Of a stretch of 64,000 nucleotides of DNA, positions 55,842 through 64,000 are shown in pieces (the stretch's first letter is position 1; each line of letters begins with the position of its first letter). The notes beneath the pieces are model-generated. The model worked only from the letters and a program-made list of their open reading frames with translations, made no database searches and was not told the DNA's origin. The DNA comes from CAZHON01 sp964534565 (lineage in GTDB: Bacteria; Patescibacteriota; Gracilibacteria; Peribacterales; Peribacteraceae). The position numbers and the translations under genes were made by a program. The DNA lies in the NCBI GenBank assembly GCA_964534565.1, contig CAZHON010000002.1, positions 234,482 through 298,481 of the forward strand, given 5' to 3'.

Positions 55842-58800
55842 ATGCAATCGTTCAACTCACGTTCCCTTCAGCGTAATTCCGGCAATCGATGGCAAAGAAA
55901 CGGCTCCAGAGGGCAAAACGTCCTGGTCCGTCTTCGCGAGCTCTGGCGAGCATTTGTCCATCAAGTGGGCGTATGGGGTCCTAAAAAGACCATTATTCGC
56001 GCAGTCGGTGCAGCCGTTATGTTGGGGGTCGCCTACGTGGGAATCCTGTGGCTCACCCTCCCCGACATCAGTAATCCTAAAACGCTGCTTGCATCGCAGA
56101 GCTCTGTCATCACCGACCGCAACGGCGTCGAACTCTACCGACTCTACGATGAAGAAAACCGCACCTTCATCGACAGCAAACTCATTCCCGACTCGCTCAA
56201 GCATGCGATCGTCTCCATCGAAGATGAGCGTTTCTACGATCGCGGATGCATCGACTTCCAGGCGCTGGCTCGCGTGTTCATTTCATTCGGACAATCCGGA
56301 GGAGCCTCTACCCTCACGCGTCAGCTCGCACGCAATGCGCTCGATTTGAAACAGGAAAATATTGTCAGCCGCAAAGTGAAGGAAATGATTTTGGGATGTC
56401 AGTTGGAGAATCACTACAGCAAAGATGATCTGCTCAGTTTGTACTTAAACTGGATTCCATTTGGTCAGAATGCCTACGGCGTCGAGCAGGCCAGTCACAC
56501 GTACTTCTCTGTTTCCGCAAAAGACCTCACCCTTGCACAGTCCGCAGTGCTCGCAGCACTCCCCCAGCGACCGTCGTACTTCACTCCGTACGGAAAGCAC
56601 GTTCGCACCACGGTGACAGACGCGGTGAAGACGAAAATTCTCTCCGGAAAAATTACGAAGGCATCGCAGATCAGCGATGACGACATTACGATCGGACTTC
56701 TTGGAAACCACATCGGTTCCGGAAGCACGATGGTGTACGTCGGAGGCCGCACGGACCAGGTGCTGAAGAACATGCAGGACTTTGGCTACATTACCGAGGA
56801 ACAGCGAACGAAGGCGCTCGCAGACTATGATCTGATGAAGTTCTCTCCACTGCGCGAGAGCATTCGTGCACCGCACTTTGTGCTGTGGATTCGTAAACAA
56901 GTCGAAGCGATGTACCCCGGCACATCGAGCCTGTTGGAGCAGGGAGGACTGACCATCGAAACAACACTCGATTGGAATTTGCAGAAGGCAGCGGAGGACA
57001 CGGTGAAGTTCTACAAAGATGATTTTGCAAAGCGCTTCAACGCTCGCAACATCGCGCTCGTCTCGCTCGATGCAAAGTCCGGTGAAATTTTGTCCTACGT
57101 CGGCAACAGTGATTACGACGACACTGCACAAGATACGAAGATCGATATGGCTCGCGTTCCACGTCAGCCGGGATCAAGCTTCAAACCGATCGTCTACGCA
57201 GCCGCATTCGAACAGGGCTATGGTCCTGCAACGGTGTTGGCGGACGTTCCCACGTCATTCGGAGGAGACGACCCACAGAACTTTGACGGAGACTTCTGGG
57301 GGCTGCTCTCGGCCCGCAAAGCGATCGGCGGTTCCCGTAACATTCCTGCAGCAAAGGCATTCTTCCTCGCCGGTGGCGAAGAGAAGGTGCTGTCGATGGC
57401 AACGCGTTTGGGTGCCGTCACGCCGGCCCAAACATGGGAGCAGCAGCGCGCAAAGAACCCGGACTTCAGTTACGGGTGGCCACTGGCTATCGGTTCTGCG
57501 GAAACTCCTCTGCTCGAGATGACGAACGCCTACGCAACGCTCGCAAACGCGGGCGTGTACATGCCGACCGTCAGTTTGAAAAAGATTACAGATCGCAACG
57601 GAGCAATCTTGTTCGAAGCAAAGCCAGCGGTCCCGGGCTCTCCGACAGTCGACCCACGCATCGCCTACGAAGTGACCTCCATGATCAGCGACACCTCCGC
57701 TCGTCCCAATGAGTACTGGCAAAACGTGCTCAATGTCCCGGGCTACCAGACGGCTGCAAAGACGGGAACGAGTAACAAGTGTCTCGAGCGACAGTCCAAT
57801 GGAAACTGCACCAAGCGCCGTCCGGAAGGGCTGTGGACGCTTGGCTACACGCCGGGCCTTGTGACCGGTGTGTGGATCGGAAACGCCTCCAGTGAAGCAC
57901 TGGCTGAGAAGGCGGAGTCTCTCTCTGCAGCATCCCCGCTGTGGAAGGAGTACATGACACGCGCGCACAAGTTCTTGAAGAACGTTCCTACAAGCTTCAC
58001 CCAACCAAGCGGCATGGTCGAGCTGCAGGTCTCTACTCTCTCCGGTTTGCTCCCGGCTCCCTGCACACCGATTGCAGATCGCACGACAGAAATTTTCTTG
58101 GAAGAAAATATTCCCAAAGAGCAGGACTCCGCTTGTGCGATGTTGAAGATCGATAAAGTCACAGGCCTCCTCGCCTCCCCTGCATGTCCGGTAGATGCAC
58201 AGGAAGAATCTGCATTCTTTGTTCCGAAGAGTGTTGCTGCAGACCGTTGGCCAGGGTGGCAACAAGGGTTGGTCGATTGGGCAACGAAACAGATGGCAGG
58301 ATGGACCGCAGACCCTGCATCGCACTCTGGTTCACTTCTTCCGTTGCCGCTCGCTCCCACGCAGGCATGTGACCCATCGCTCACGCCGGGCCGCCTCCAG
58401 AAGCCAACCATTACGATTACCACCCCTGCCCGAAACGGCATGGCCACGTACCCTGCGTTCCGTCCTCAGTTCCAAAAGAACACAGGCTCCGATATCCACG
58501 ACATCACCTGGACCATCGACGGCAAGACGGTCGCCGTCTGGGGCAGCGGAGGAACGATCGATCAAAGCATTCTCGTTCCGCGGTCCGTTTCAAAAGACGG
58601 CAACCACACACTGGGTGTGACGCTGACGGACAAGTACTTCAACAAGGCAACCGACAGCGTGCCATTCCACTTCGGACAAGACACCGTCGGTCCAACCGTC
58701 AACTGGAGCAAACCGAACACGGTCTCCGACGCAAAGACAGGCACGACGATCCAGCTTGCAGCGAAAGCGGAAGACGCCGACAGCGGCATCAAGTACGTCC

Positions 58801-58964
58801 AATTCTATTTGGACGACACGCTCCTCTCCACCAAGCCCCAGGCCCCGTACGAACTCAGCTATCCCATCAAGGAGCCTGCAGGAACGTACACACTGAAGGT
58901 GAAGGCGATCGACTTTGCAGGCAACTCGAGCGTGGCAGAGGTTGTGTTGAATGTAACGGAGTGA
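55842..58964 (+). CDS. Class A penicillin-binding protein (PBP1A/1C-like) with C-terminal Ig-like domain
   Basis: 1040 residues. Builds peptidoglycan: glycosyltransferase domain (residues ~95-280) with SIEDERFYDRGCIDFQALAR, GGASTLTRQLARN and LLSLYLNWIPFGQNAYGVEQ, then transpeptidase domain with QPGSSFKPIVYA (SxxK), GGSRNIPAAK (SxN) and AAKTGTSNK (KTG). A single helix (residues ~60-80) anchors it. The last ~280 residues hold Pro/Cys-rich linkers and two Ig-like beta domains (ITWTIDGKTVAVWGSGG; ADSGIKYVQFYLDDTLL), beyond the usual length and more like PBP1C tails. Start ATG 55842 after the signal-less upstream extension was rejected. Confidence 0.94.
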   Translation: MQSFNSRSLQRNSGNRWQRNGSRGQNVLVRLRELWRAFVHQVGVWGPKKTIIRAVGAAVMLGVAYVGILWLTLPDISNPKTLLASQSSVITDRNGVELYRLYDEENRTFIDSKLIPDSLKHAIVSIEDERFYDRGCIDFQALARVFISFGQSGGASTLTRQLARNALDLKQENIVSRKVKEMILGCQLENHYSKDDLLSLYLNWIPFGQNAYGVEQASHTYFSVSAKDLTLAQSAVLAALPQRPSYFTPYGKHVRTTVTDAVKTKILSGKITKASQISDDDITIGLLGNHIGSGSTMVYVGGRTDQVLKNMQDFGYITEEQRTKALADYDLMKFSPLRESIRAPHFVLWIRKQVEAMYPGTSSLLEQGGLTIETTLDWNLQKAAEDTVKFYKDDFAKRFNARNIALVSLDAKSGEILSYVGNSDYDDTAQDTKIDMARVPRQPGSSFKPIVYAAAFEQGYGPATVLADVPTSFGGDDPQNFDGDFWGLLSARKAIGGSRNIPAAKAFFLAGGEEKVLSMATRLGAVTPAQTWEQQRAKNPDFSYGWPLAIGSAETPLLEMTNAYATLANAGVYMPTVSLKKITDRNGAILFEAKPAVPGSPTVDPRIAYEVTSMISDTSARPNEYWQNVLNVPGYQTAAKTGTSNKCLERQSNGNCTKRRPEGLWTLGYTPGLVTGVWIGNASSEALAEKAESLSAASPLWKEYMTRAHKFLKNVPTSFTQPSGMVELQVSTLSGLLPAPCTPIADRTTEIFLEENIPKEQDSACAMLKIDKVTGLLASPACPVDAQEESAFFVPKSVAADRWPGWQQGLVDWATKQMAGWTADPASHSGSLLPLPLAPTQACDPSLTPGRLQKPTITITTPARNGMATYPAFRPQFQKNTGSDIHDITWTIDGKTVAVWGSGGTIDQSILVPRSVSKDGNHTLGVTLTDKYFNKATDSVPFHFGQDTVGPTVNWSKPNTVSDAKTGTTIQLAAKAEDADSGIKYVQFYLDDTLLSTKPQAPYELSYPIKEPAGTYTLKVKAIDFAGNSSVAEVVLNVTE

Positions 58965-58970
58965 CGGTCG

Positions 58971-58987
58971 ACCGTACGCAGTACGGT
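58971..58987. other. Hairpin ACCGTAC-gca-GTACGGT between convergent genes
   Basis: Perfect 7-bp stem with a 3-base loop, just after the PBP stop and next to a CGGTCGACCG palindrome (58965-58974). No T run, so an intrinsic terminator is doubtful. Confidence 0.45.
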
Positions 58988-59000
58988 TGTTGCGTGCTGC

Positions 59001-59750
59001 TTACTGCATACTACTTACTACCGTCGCATCAATATCCGCATTCGTGTGCACTTCAGACACATCATCATCCTCTTCGACTGCTTCCAGGAAAGAGAATAAT
59101 TTCTGAGCCGTTTCCTTGTCGCTGATCGCAACTTTTTGCGACGGCACATATTTCAGTCCTCCGGAAATGACCTCAAAACCGTTATTCTTGAGGAAATCTC
59201 GAGCCTTGGTCCAATCGGCCAGACTGGTCGTCACGCTCAGTGTATCGCCATCCAGCTCCACATCCTGCGCTCCGAAATCGATCAATTCGAGTTCAATCTC
59301 TTCCAAATTTTTTCCAGAAGTATTCTTTGCGACTACCACTCCTTTTCGATCGAACATCCATGTGACGGAACTTGTTTCGGCAAAGTTGCCTCCGTTTTTT
59401 TGGACGGCATTCTTCACGTTCGAAATTGTTCGGTTGCGGTTATCGGTCAGGCACTCGATTAGGCACGCAACGCCACTGGGACCCATCGCTGCGTACATCA
59501 CCTCTTCCATCTGTGCGCCCTTCAATTCCCCCGTCCCCTTCTTGATCGCGCGCTCGATGTTCGCATTCGGCACGTTCTCTTCCTTCGCGTTATCAATCGC
59601 CGCACGCAGTGCCGCATTCGTGACGGGGTCGCCTCCGCGTTGTGCCGCAATTTCAATCAAACGGGCATGGCGAGTGTAAATTTTGCCACGAGCGGCATCG
59701 GTAGCCGTTTTCTTGACCCGAATATTGTGCCATTTGGAGTGACCCGACAT
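59001..59750 (-). CDS. yebC: YebC/PmpR-family protein
   Basis: 249 residues, the family's usual length. MSGHSKWHNIRVKKTATDAARG is the invariant start; GSHPVTNAALR-type core appears as GGDPVTNAALRAAIDNAKEE, and MYAAMGPSGVACLIE with TDNRNRTISNVKNAVQKNGG completes it. Members act as DNA-binding regulators or in translation of proline-rich proteins (TACO1-like). A TGTAAT hexamer 8 bases before the ATG could be its -10. Confidence 0.95.
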   Translation of the reverse strand: MSGHSKWHNIRVKKTATDAARGKIYTRHARLIEIAAQRGGDPVTNAALRAAIDNAKEENVPNANIERAIKKGTGELKGAQMEEVMYAAMGPSGVACLIECLTDNRNRTISNVKNAVQKNGGNFAETSSVTWMFDRKGVVVAKNTSGKNLEEIELELIDFGAQDVELDGDTLSVTTSLADWTKARDFLKNNGFEVISGGLKYVPSQKVAISDKETAQKLFSFLEAVEEDDDVSEVHTNADIDATVVSSMQ

Positions 59751-59794
59751 GGAACGAAATTACAGAGGCGGAGCGAGGGGGGCAAGGGCACGTG

Positions 59795-59828
59795 AAAACG
59801 CCGGACCTCATGAAAGGTGCGGCGTTTC
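59795..59828 (-). terminator. Hairpin terminator after the small membrane-protein gene
   Basis: Stem AAACGCCG...ACCT/AGGT...CGGCGTTT (12 bp with one G/G mismatch, 6-base loop), followed on the minus strand by TTTT. Lies 26 bases past the stop at 59854. Confidence 0.65.
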
Positions 59829-59853
59829 CTCCTTCGTTTGCAGAATGATGTCA

Positions 59854-60063
59854 TCACACGACATCCGGATACGATTGCTGCGCTCGTCTGCGCGGGAGCA
59901 GGATCGAAATGACGACGAGAGCGGTGATCCACGCTCCGGGATTTTCGGCGATAGATGCGCCGACTCTTTCCCAAAACGTTGGCGGGCTTCGACGATCAAC
60001 GTCGAAGAGCAAGATTTCCCCTACGACATGCATCAGGCATGCGGGCGAAAACAGCCATTTCAT
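59854..60063 (-). CDS. Small single-span membrane protein, unknown, with strong Shine-Dalgarno
   Basis: 69 residues. A short hydrophobic N-terminus (MKWLFSPACLMHVVGEILLF), an amphipathic middle, then a membrane helix (GAWITALVVISILLP) and a basic RRRAQQSYPDVV tail. I know no family. The gene is backed by a complete expression unit: TTGACC-16-TACGGT promoter, ~95-base leader with two hairpins, AAAGGAGG 8 bases before ATG 60063, and a hairpin terminator after the stop. That is the only strong Shine-Dalgarno start in the window. Confidence 0.7.
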   Translation of the reverse strand: MKWLFSPACLMHVVGEILLFDVDRRSPPTFWERVGASIAENPGAWITALVVISILLPRRRAQQSYPDVV

Positions 60064-60071
60064 GACAAGGT

Positions 60072-60079
60072 CCTCCTTT
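60072..60079 (-). promoter_or_regulatory. Shine-Dalgarno AAAGGAGG, 8 bases before ATG 60063
   Basis: Minus-strand AAAGGAGG with an 8-base spacer to the start codon. Other starts examined in the window lack anything comparable. Confidence 0.75.
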
Positions 60080-60094
60080 GTACTGGAATGGTTT

Positions 60095-60155
60095 TTCCTT
60101 CAATCGTGTGAATCCTCACTGCGATGTGAAGGAAGGTTCTGCTCACGGTGAGCAG
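60095..60155 (-). promoter_or_regulatory. Structured 5' leader: two stem-loops
   Basis: Hairpin A, 60095-60134: arms TTCCTTCA/TGAAGGAA, continuing inward with ATCG/CGAT and GTGA/TCAC around an ATCC loop, about 16 pairs with small bulges. Hairpin B, 60139-60155: CTGCTCAC/GTGAGCAG around one base (3-5 base loop in practice). They lie between the promoter and the Shine-Dalgarno of the 69-residue gene. No known riboswitch class recognised. Confidence 0.6.
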
Positions 60156-60165
60156 AGGTAACCCC

Positions 60166-60193
60166 ACCGTACTACTCCTAGAAAAGGGGTCAA
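60166..60193 (-). promoter_or_regulatory. Promoter TTGACC-16-TACGGT for the small membrane-protein gene
   Basis: On the minus strand: -35 TTGACC (60193-60188), 16-bp spacer, -10 TACGGT (60171-60166). Confidence 0.6.
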
Positions 60194-60235
60194 TGGCCTT
60201 GAAAATGCCCCACAGCAGTGCCAAAGTGGCGCGCT

Positions 60236-61069
60236 ATGGATGGCGAGCCACGTAAAATCCTCGGCGTTCTGGAAATACTTGATGCCAGTGCACAAGAGAT
60301 GGCGGATTGGCAGGAATTTGCACGTGCCAGAGGATTTTCTTCATTCGAAGATTTCCTGCTGGCATTTCAAAACAGTCCTCAAATGCAAGAACTCCTTTTG
60401 AAAAAGGATGCAGACGCTCCTGCAATCAGGCGGTTGTTCATTCAATTTGTGGAAGACATGGCTGCCCTGGCAGAGATTGAAAGTACGACGGCCGATATGC
60501 GCATGTTGACTTTCGATCTCGTCAAAGACGACGATCCCTATGGACAAAAAATTGCGGACGCACTGGGTTTCGAGTCGATCGAGGCACTGCAGGCAGAATT
60601 GAACGCGGATGCGCAAGCCCGCATCGAAGCGGGCGAACCCGCGTGTGGAGCATTTGAAACATTTCAACGTATGGCAGACGCACGAGGAATCAATTTGCAC
60701 GACGCTATTTTCGGCGATTGGCACAGACACAATGCGGAGGAGAATGCTGAACCGTTTCACTCGTTTGAACCACCGAAAGAATGGGATCCGACCGAAAATG
60801 AACCCGACGACGAGGTAGAACTTTTTGAATTCGACTTCAGTGAGGAGCTGATGAAATCCATGGAAGCAATCGCCACACTGCTGCAGTACGAGAATGCGGA
60901 GGCGCTGTTGGCAGCGTATTTCAATGCATCGGGAACGGCTGCATTTTTGGCAACCAACCCGAGTAGAGAAGAAGCGCTCGACGCTCTGTGGGACTTCTTC
61001 AATTGGCGATGCTTTGAATTACAACTAGATCCCAACGAACTTTTTTCGGATGACGAAAATAATTCATGA
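60236..61069 (+). CDS. Acidic hypothetical protein, unknown
   Basis: 277 residues from ATG 60236 (GTG 60218 is the longer option; neither has a clear -10 box). Strongly acidic: runs such as NEPDDEVELFEFDFSEEL and PNELFSDDENNS. Two regions look like diverged repeats of one another: WQEFARARGFSSFEDFLLAF and ATLLQYENAEALLAAYFN, with similar GYESIEAL-type helices between (ALGFESIEALQAEL). No membrane helix or signal. Translationally coupled (ATGA) to the next gene. Confidence 0.65.
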   Translation: MDGEPRKILGVLEILDASAQEMADWQEFARARGFSSFEDFLLAFQNSPQMQELLLKKDADAPAIRRLFIQFVEDMAALAEIESTTADMRMLTFDLVKDDDPYGQKIADALGFESIEALQAELNADAQARIEAGEPACGAFETFQRMADARGINLHDAIFGDWHRHNAEENAEPFHSFEPPKEWDPTENEPDDEVELFEFDFSEELMKSMEAIATLLQYENAEALLAAYFNASGTAAFLATNPSREEALDALWDFFNWRCFELQLDPNELFSDDENNS

Positions 61070-61332
61070 GCATTTCTCACGAACATTCCGATGCAGATAT
61101 CATGCGCGTTCTCACGGCACGTGCCGCTCAGCCTGAGTATCCCTTGGAAATGGCAGATGTAGAGAAACACCAAGCCGGACTGATTCGAATTATCCGAGAA
61201 AAAATCAAAACTCTCGCTGGAGAAGAGAATTCTCGCATATCGATTATCGAAGCTTTGAATCATGTCCTCATGTCTCCTCGCTGGATGAGGCGCGACACCG
61301 GTGGTTTGGATGAACCACCACCCAGACCGTAA
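61066..61332 (+). CDS. Small hypothetical protein coupled to the acidic protein
   Basis: 88 residues; ATG 61066 overlaps the previous stop. Helical (VEKHQAGLIRIIREKIKTLA), ends in EPPPRP. Together with its acidic neighbour it may be a two-protein unit. A strong bidirectional terminator follows 1 base after its stop region. Confidence 0.62.
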   Translation: MSISHEHSDADIMRVLTARAAQPEYPLEMADVEKHQAGLIRIIREKIKTLAGEENSRISIIEALNHVLMSPRWMRRDTGGLDEPPPRP

Positions 61333-61333
61333 C

Positions 61334-61366
61334 AAAAAAGCCGCCCCGGTCTGCGGGACGGCTTTT
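61334..61366. terminator. Bidirectional intrinsic terminator
   Basis: AAAAAAGCCGCCCC, loop GGTCTG, then GGGACGGCTTTT: stem of about 9-11 pairs with A and T runs on both sides. Serves the 61066 gene on plus and rpsR on minus (six T on that side). Confidence 0.87.
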
Positions 61367-61385
61367 GAATTCGAAGTGAGTTTTC

Positions 61386-61622
61386 TTACTTGCGGTATGC
61401 AAGCATTGCCATGAAGCGAGCGCGCTCAACTGCTTCGCGGAGCATCTTCTGGTGCGTGAGGCACAAACCTGTGTAGTACTTCGCACGGATGTTTCCGAAG
61501 TAATCGATGTACGGCTTCATGGTTGGATAGTCCTTGTAATCAATGTAGAGCGCCTTGTGCTGACAGAAGGGACACTTCTTCAGTCGTGGGTCGCTGCGCT
61601 GTGATGTAGATGGGCGTGCCAT
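61386..61622 (-). CDS. rpsR: Ribosomal protein bS18
   Basis: 78 residues. CPFCQHKALYIDYKDYPTMK and AKYYTGLCLTHQKMLREAVERARFMAML match S18, with the CxxC and later Cys-x-x-His giving a zinc-binding form. Binds S6 in the 30S platform. Lies 24 bases after rpsF; the ssb gene often found between them is absent. Confidence 0.95.
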   Translation of the reverse strand: MARPSTSQRSDPRLKKCPFCQHKALYIDYKDYPTMKPYIDYFGNIRAKYYTGLCLTHQKMLREAVERARFMAMLAYRK

Positions 61623-61646
61623 GGGAGTTGCTGGGGAGGAGTGGAA

Positions 61647-62213
61647 TTAAAGGTTTGCAGCGTCATCACTGCTGAGAAGCTTTGAGACCTCGTTGGAGAT
61701 ATCAGCCTCGGAAAGCTTTGGCTTGTCGCTCTCCTCTTCCTTTTTGCGAGTCGTTGCCTTGCGAGCGGATGCCTTTGCCTTCTCCAAAACAGTCTTCTTC
61801 GTCTTCTCTTCCTTGTCTGCACTCTGGCGCAATTCTGCGAACTTGTTCTCTGCAATCCACTTATCGAACAATTCTCCGTACTTCACGAACTGGTAGTGCT
61901 TAGGTGGTTTGACGACCAAGTGGCGCAACACGTTCTTCAAGATGGAGAGCTGGCGATTGATTTCGCGAATTTGAGCAGGGTCGATTTCGATGTAGTAGAT
62001 CGTGAAGATTCCTTCTGTGGAACCTTCGACCTTGTACGCAAGACCGCGCTGTCCCCAAGAATCCTTGAGCAGGACCTTTGCGGAGACTTCTTCAAAGAGT
62101 TTTTCCACTTCCTTCCAAAGAGTCTGTTCCTCTTTCTGAGGGAGTGGGTAGGGTGCGAGGATGGCGATCTCGTAGATGCGCACGTCCTCCGATGATGGAG
62201 TGAAAGTTGCCAT
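61647..62213 (-). CDS. rpsF: Ribosomal protein bS6 with long C-terminal extension
   Basis: 188 residues; the S6 fold covers ~1-115 (VRIYEIAILAPYPLPQKEEQ, WGQRGLAYKVEGSTEGIFTI, HYQFVKYGELFDKW). The remaining ~70 residues are a Lys/Ala/Glu-rich tail (KAKASARKATTRKKEEES), much longer than in most bacteria. Two-element promoter and a ~55-base leader with a CCCG/CGGG hairpin, a possible target for S6:S18 feedback. Confidence 0.93.
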   Translation of the reverse strand: MATFTPSSEDVRIYEIAILAPYPLPQKEEQTLWKEVEKLFEEVSAKVLLKDSWGQRGLAYKVEGSTEGIFTIYYIEIDPAQIREINRQLSILKNVLRHLVVKPPKHYQFVKYGELFDKWIAENKFAELRQSADKEEKTKKTVLEKAKASARKATTRKKEEESDKPKLSEADISNEVSKLLSSDDAANL

Positions 62214-62272
62214 AGGCTTCTTCGTGGGTAAACCTGTCCCGAAAAGACGGGAGAGGGAAATAAAGCTGCGAG

Positions 62273-62301
62273 ACTGTAACGATGTTAAGAAAAGGCGTCA
62301 A
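62273..62301 (-). promoter_or_regulatory. Promoter of rpsF-rpsR: TTGACG-17-TACAGT
   Basis: On the minus strand: -35 TTGACG (62301-62296), 17-bp spacer, -10 TACAGT (62278-62273). Confidence 0.68.
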
Positions 62302-62406
62302 GGACTACTTCTCTTCTATAAGCACTGACGGCGTCTTGAAACATTCCAGTAAAGGAAGGAGAGAGGAGGCGCACCCACCCCTCCCAAAAATCCTCGCAAA
62401 TAATCC

Positions 62407-62434
62407 TTGACGGCCCATCCCGCAGGCGTAAGAT
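62407..62434 (+). promoter_or_regulatory. rrn promoter P1: TTGACG-16-TAAGAT
   Basis: -35 TTGACG (62407-62412), 16-bp spacer, -10 TAAGAT (62429-62434), ~280 bases before the 16S 5' end. Same hexamers and spacing as rpmH. Confidence 0.65.
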
Positions 62435-62720
62435 CCTCCAGCTCCGCCTCGGTCCCGCGCAAGCGAGATACCAGGAGGACGTTTTGTACGCTCACCTCTT
62501 TGCACTTCGGCCTGTGGCCCTCGTAGCGAAGCTAGTGGGTGACGGGCTCCTTCACAGCATCGTATAGTAGAGAAATGTGTGTTATATCCATCTCTTTCTA
62601 CTTCGGTAGAGAGATGCATGGATCCTTATATTCTTTTGATTAGAAACTTAAATTAATCGATCCCGAAAGGGGTCACAGGGTCGTCAGCGACCCTGCTTTA
62701 AGCCATTCAATCAATTCTTC
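62435..62720 (+). other. rrn leader (5' external transcribed spacer)
   Basis: No protein gene is supported here; the open frames give low-complexity products. It contains the P2 promoter (62539-62568), a UUCG-capped hairpin (62589-62616, arms CATCTCT..CTAC/GTAGAGAGATG) and a perfect stem CAGGGTCG-TCAG-CGACCCTG (62676-62695) near the 16S end, likely processing structures. Confidence 0.6.
62539..62568 (+). promoter_or_regulatory. rrn promoter P2: GTGACG-18-TATAGT
   Basis: -35 GTGACG (62539-62544), 18-bp spacer, -10 TATAGT (62563-62568), ~150 bases before the 16S. Confidence 0.58.

Positions 62721-64000
<1,280 letters not shown>

Noticed and set aside
59749..60111. 120-residue plus-strand frame
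   Set aside because: Antisense to the structured leader and the 69-residue gene; Arg-rich, no promoter.
62305..62619. 104-residue minus-strand frame in the rrn leader
   Set aside because: Spans rrn promoters and the UUCG hairpin; composition and lack of a start signal argue against a protein.

Overview
The window reads as a gene-dense chromosome segment (roughly half G+C, no transposase, phage gene or CRISPR array seen) of a Candidate Phyla Radiation / Patescibacteria bacterium. The partial 16S rRNA at the right edge has CPR-like departures from the bacterial consensus (for example GAATAGACGG for GAATTGACGG). TGA is used as an ordinary stop, often inside ATGA start/stop overlaps, so the recoded Gracilibacteria/Absconditabacteria code does not apply. 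A Peregrinibacteria/Peribacteria-type affiliation is my inference from base composition and gene style and is not proven here.

Region 1 (1 to about 34.5 kb) is a surface-polysaccharide / glycoconjugate locus. It holds sugar-nucleotide enzymes (two intact and one truncated SDR epimerase/dehydratases, a UDP-HexNAc 6-dehydrogenase, gmd, a DegT-type aminotransferase, rmlB, rmlA), eight GT4-like and three GT2 glycosyltransferases, three large multispan GT-C-like proteins, a Wzx-type flippase, a UPF0104 flippase-like protein, GtrA, a polysaccharide deacetylase, three SAM methyltransferases, and a 788-residue protein that joins an alpha-helical barrel to a methyltransferase. Together these could make activated sugars, assemble a glycan on a lipid carrier, flip it and decorate it.

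Region 2 (34.5 to about 43.9 kb) is mixed housekeeping: sufS-sufU, tRNA-Thr, a methyltransferase, a TMTC-like TPR membrane protein, an M50 site-2 protease, rpmB (bL28), a GGQ-domain release-factor-like protein, tRNA-Ser, a Cys-rich membrane protein, and pheT translationally coupled to a PduO-type cobalamin adenosyltransferase.

Region 3 (43.9 to 64 kb) carries rpmH (bL34), an M16 peptidase, a second TMTC-like protein, a secreted Ser-tailed protein, ndk, a DUF1858 + HesB-like fusion, an S41 protease, an RNase H protein, a VanW protein, recO, ftsX, a TPR protein, a T4SS-pilin-like protein, a class A penicillin-binding protein, yebC, a small membrane protein behind a structured leader, an acidic gene pair, rpsR, rpsF and the start of the rrn operon (16S cut by the window edge).

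The most striking shared property is how genes start. About two dozen genes have a TANNNT -10 hexamer ending only 6 to 9 bases before the start codon, with no ribosome binding site and usually no -35, which predicts leaderless mRNAs. A second class (rpmB, rpmH, ndk, rpsF, rrn and a 69-residue membrane-protein gene) has TTGACN-like -35 elements, 16 to 18 bp spacers and real 5' leaders. Only one gene start in the window has a strong Shine-Dalgarno sequence (before 60063, minus strand), and it follows two stable hairpins. Inside operons genes overlap by ATGA; convergent genes overlap or abut, sometimes sharing a palindromic CTAG or TTAA that is the stop on both strands.
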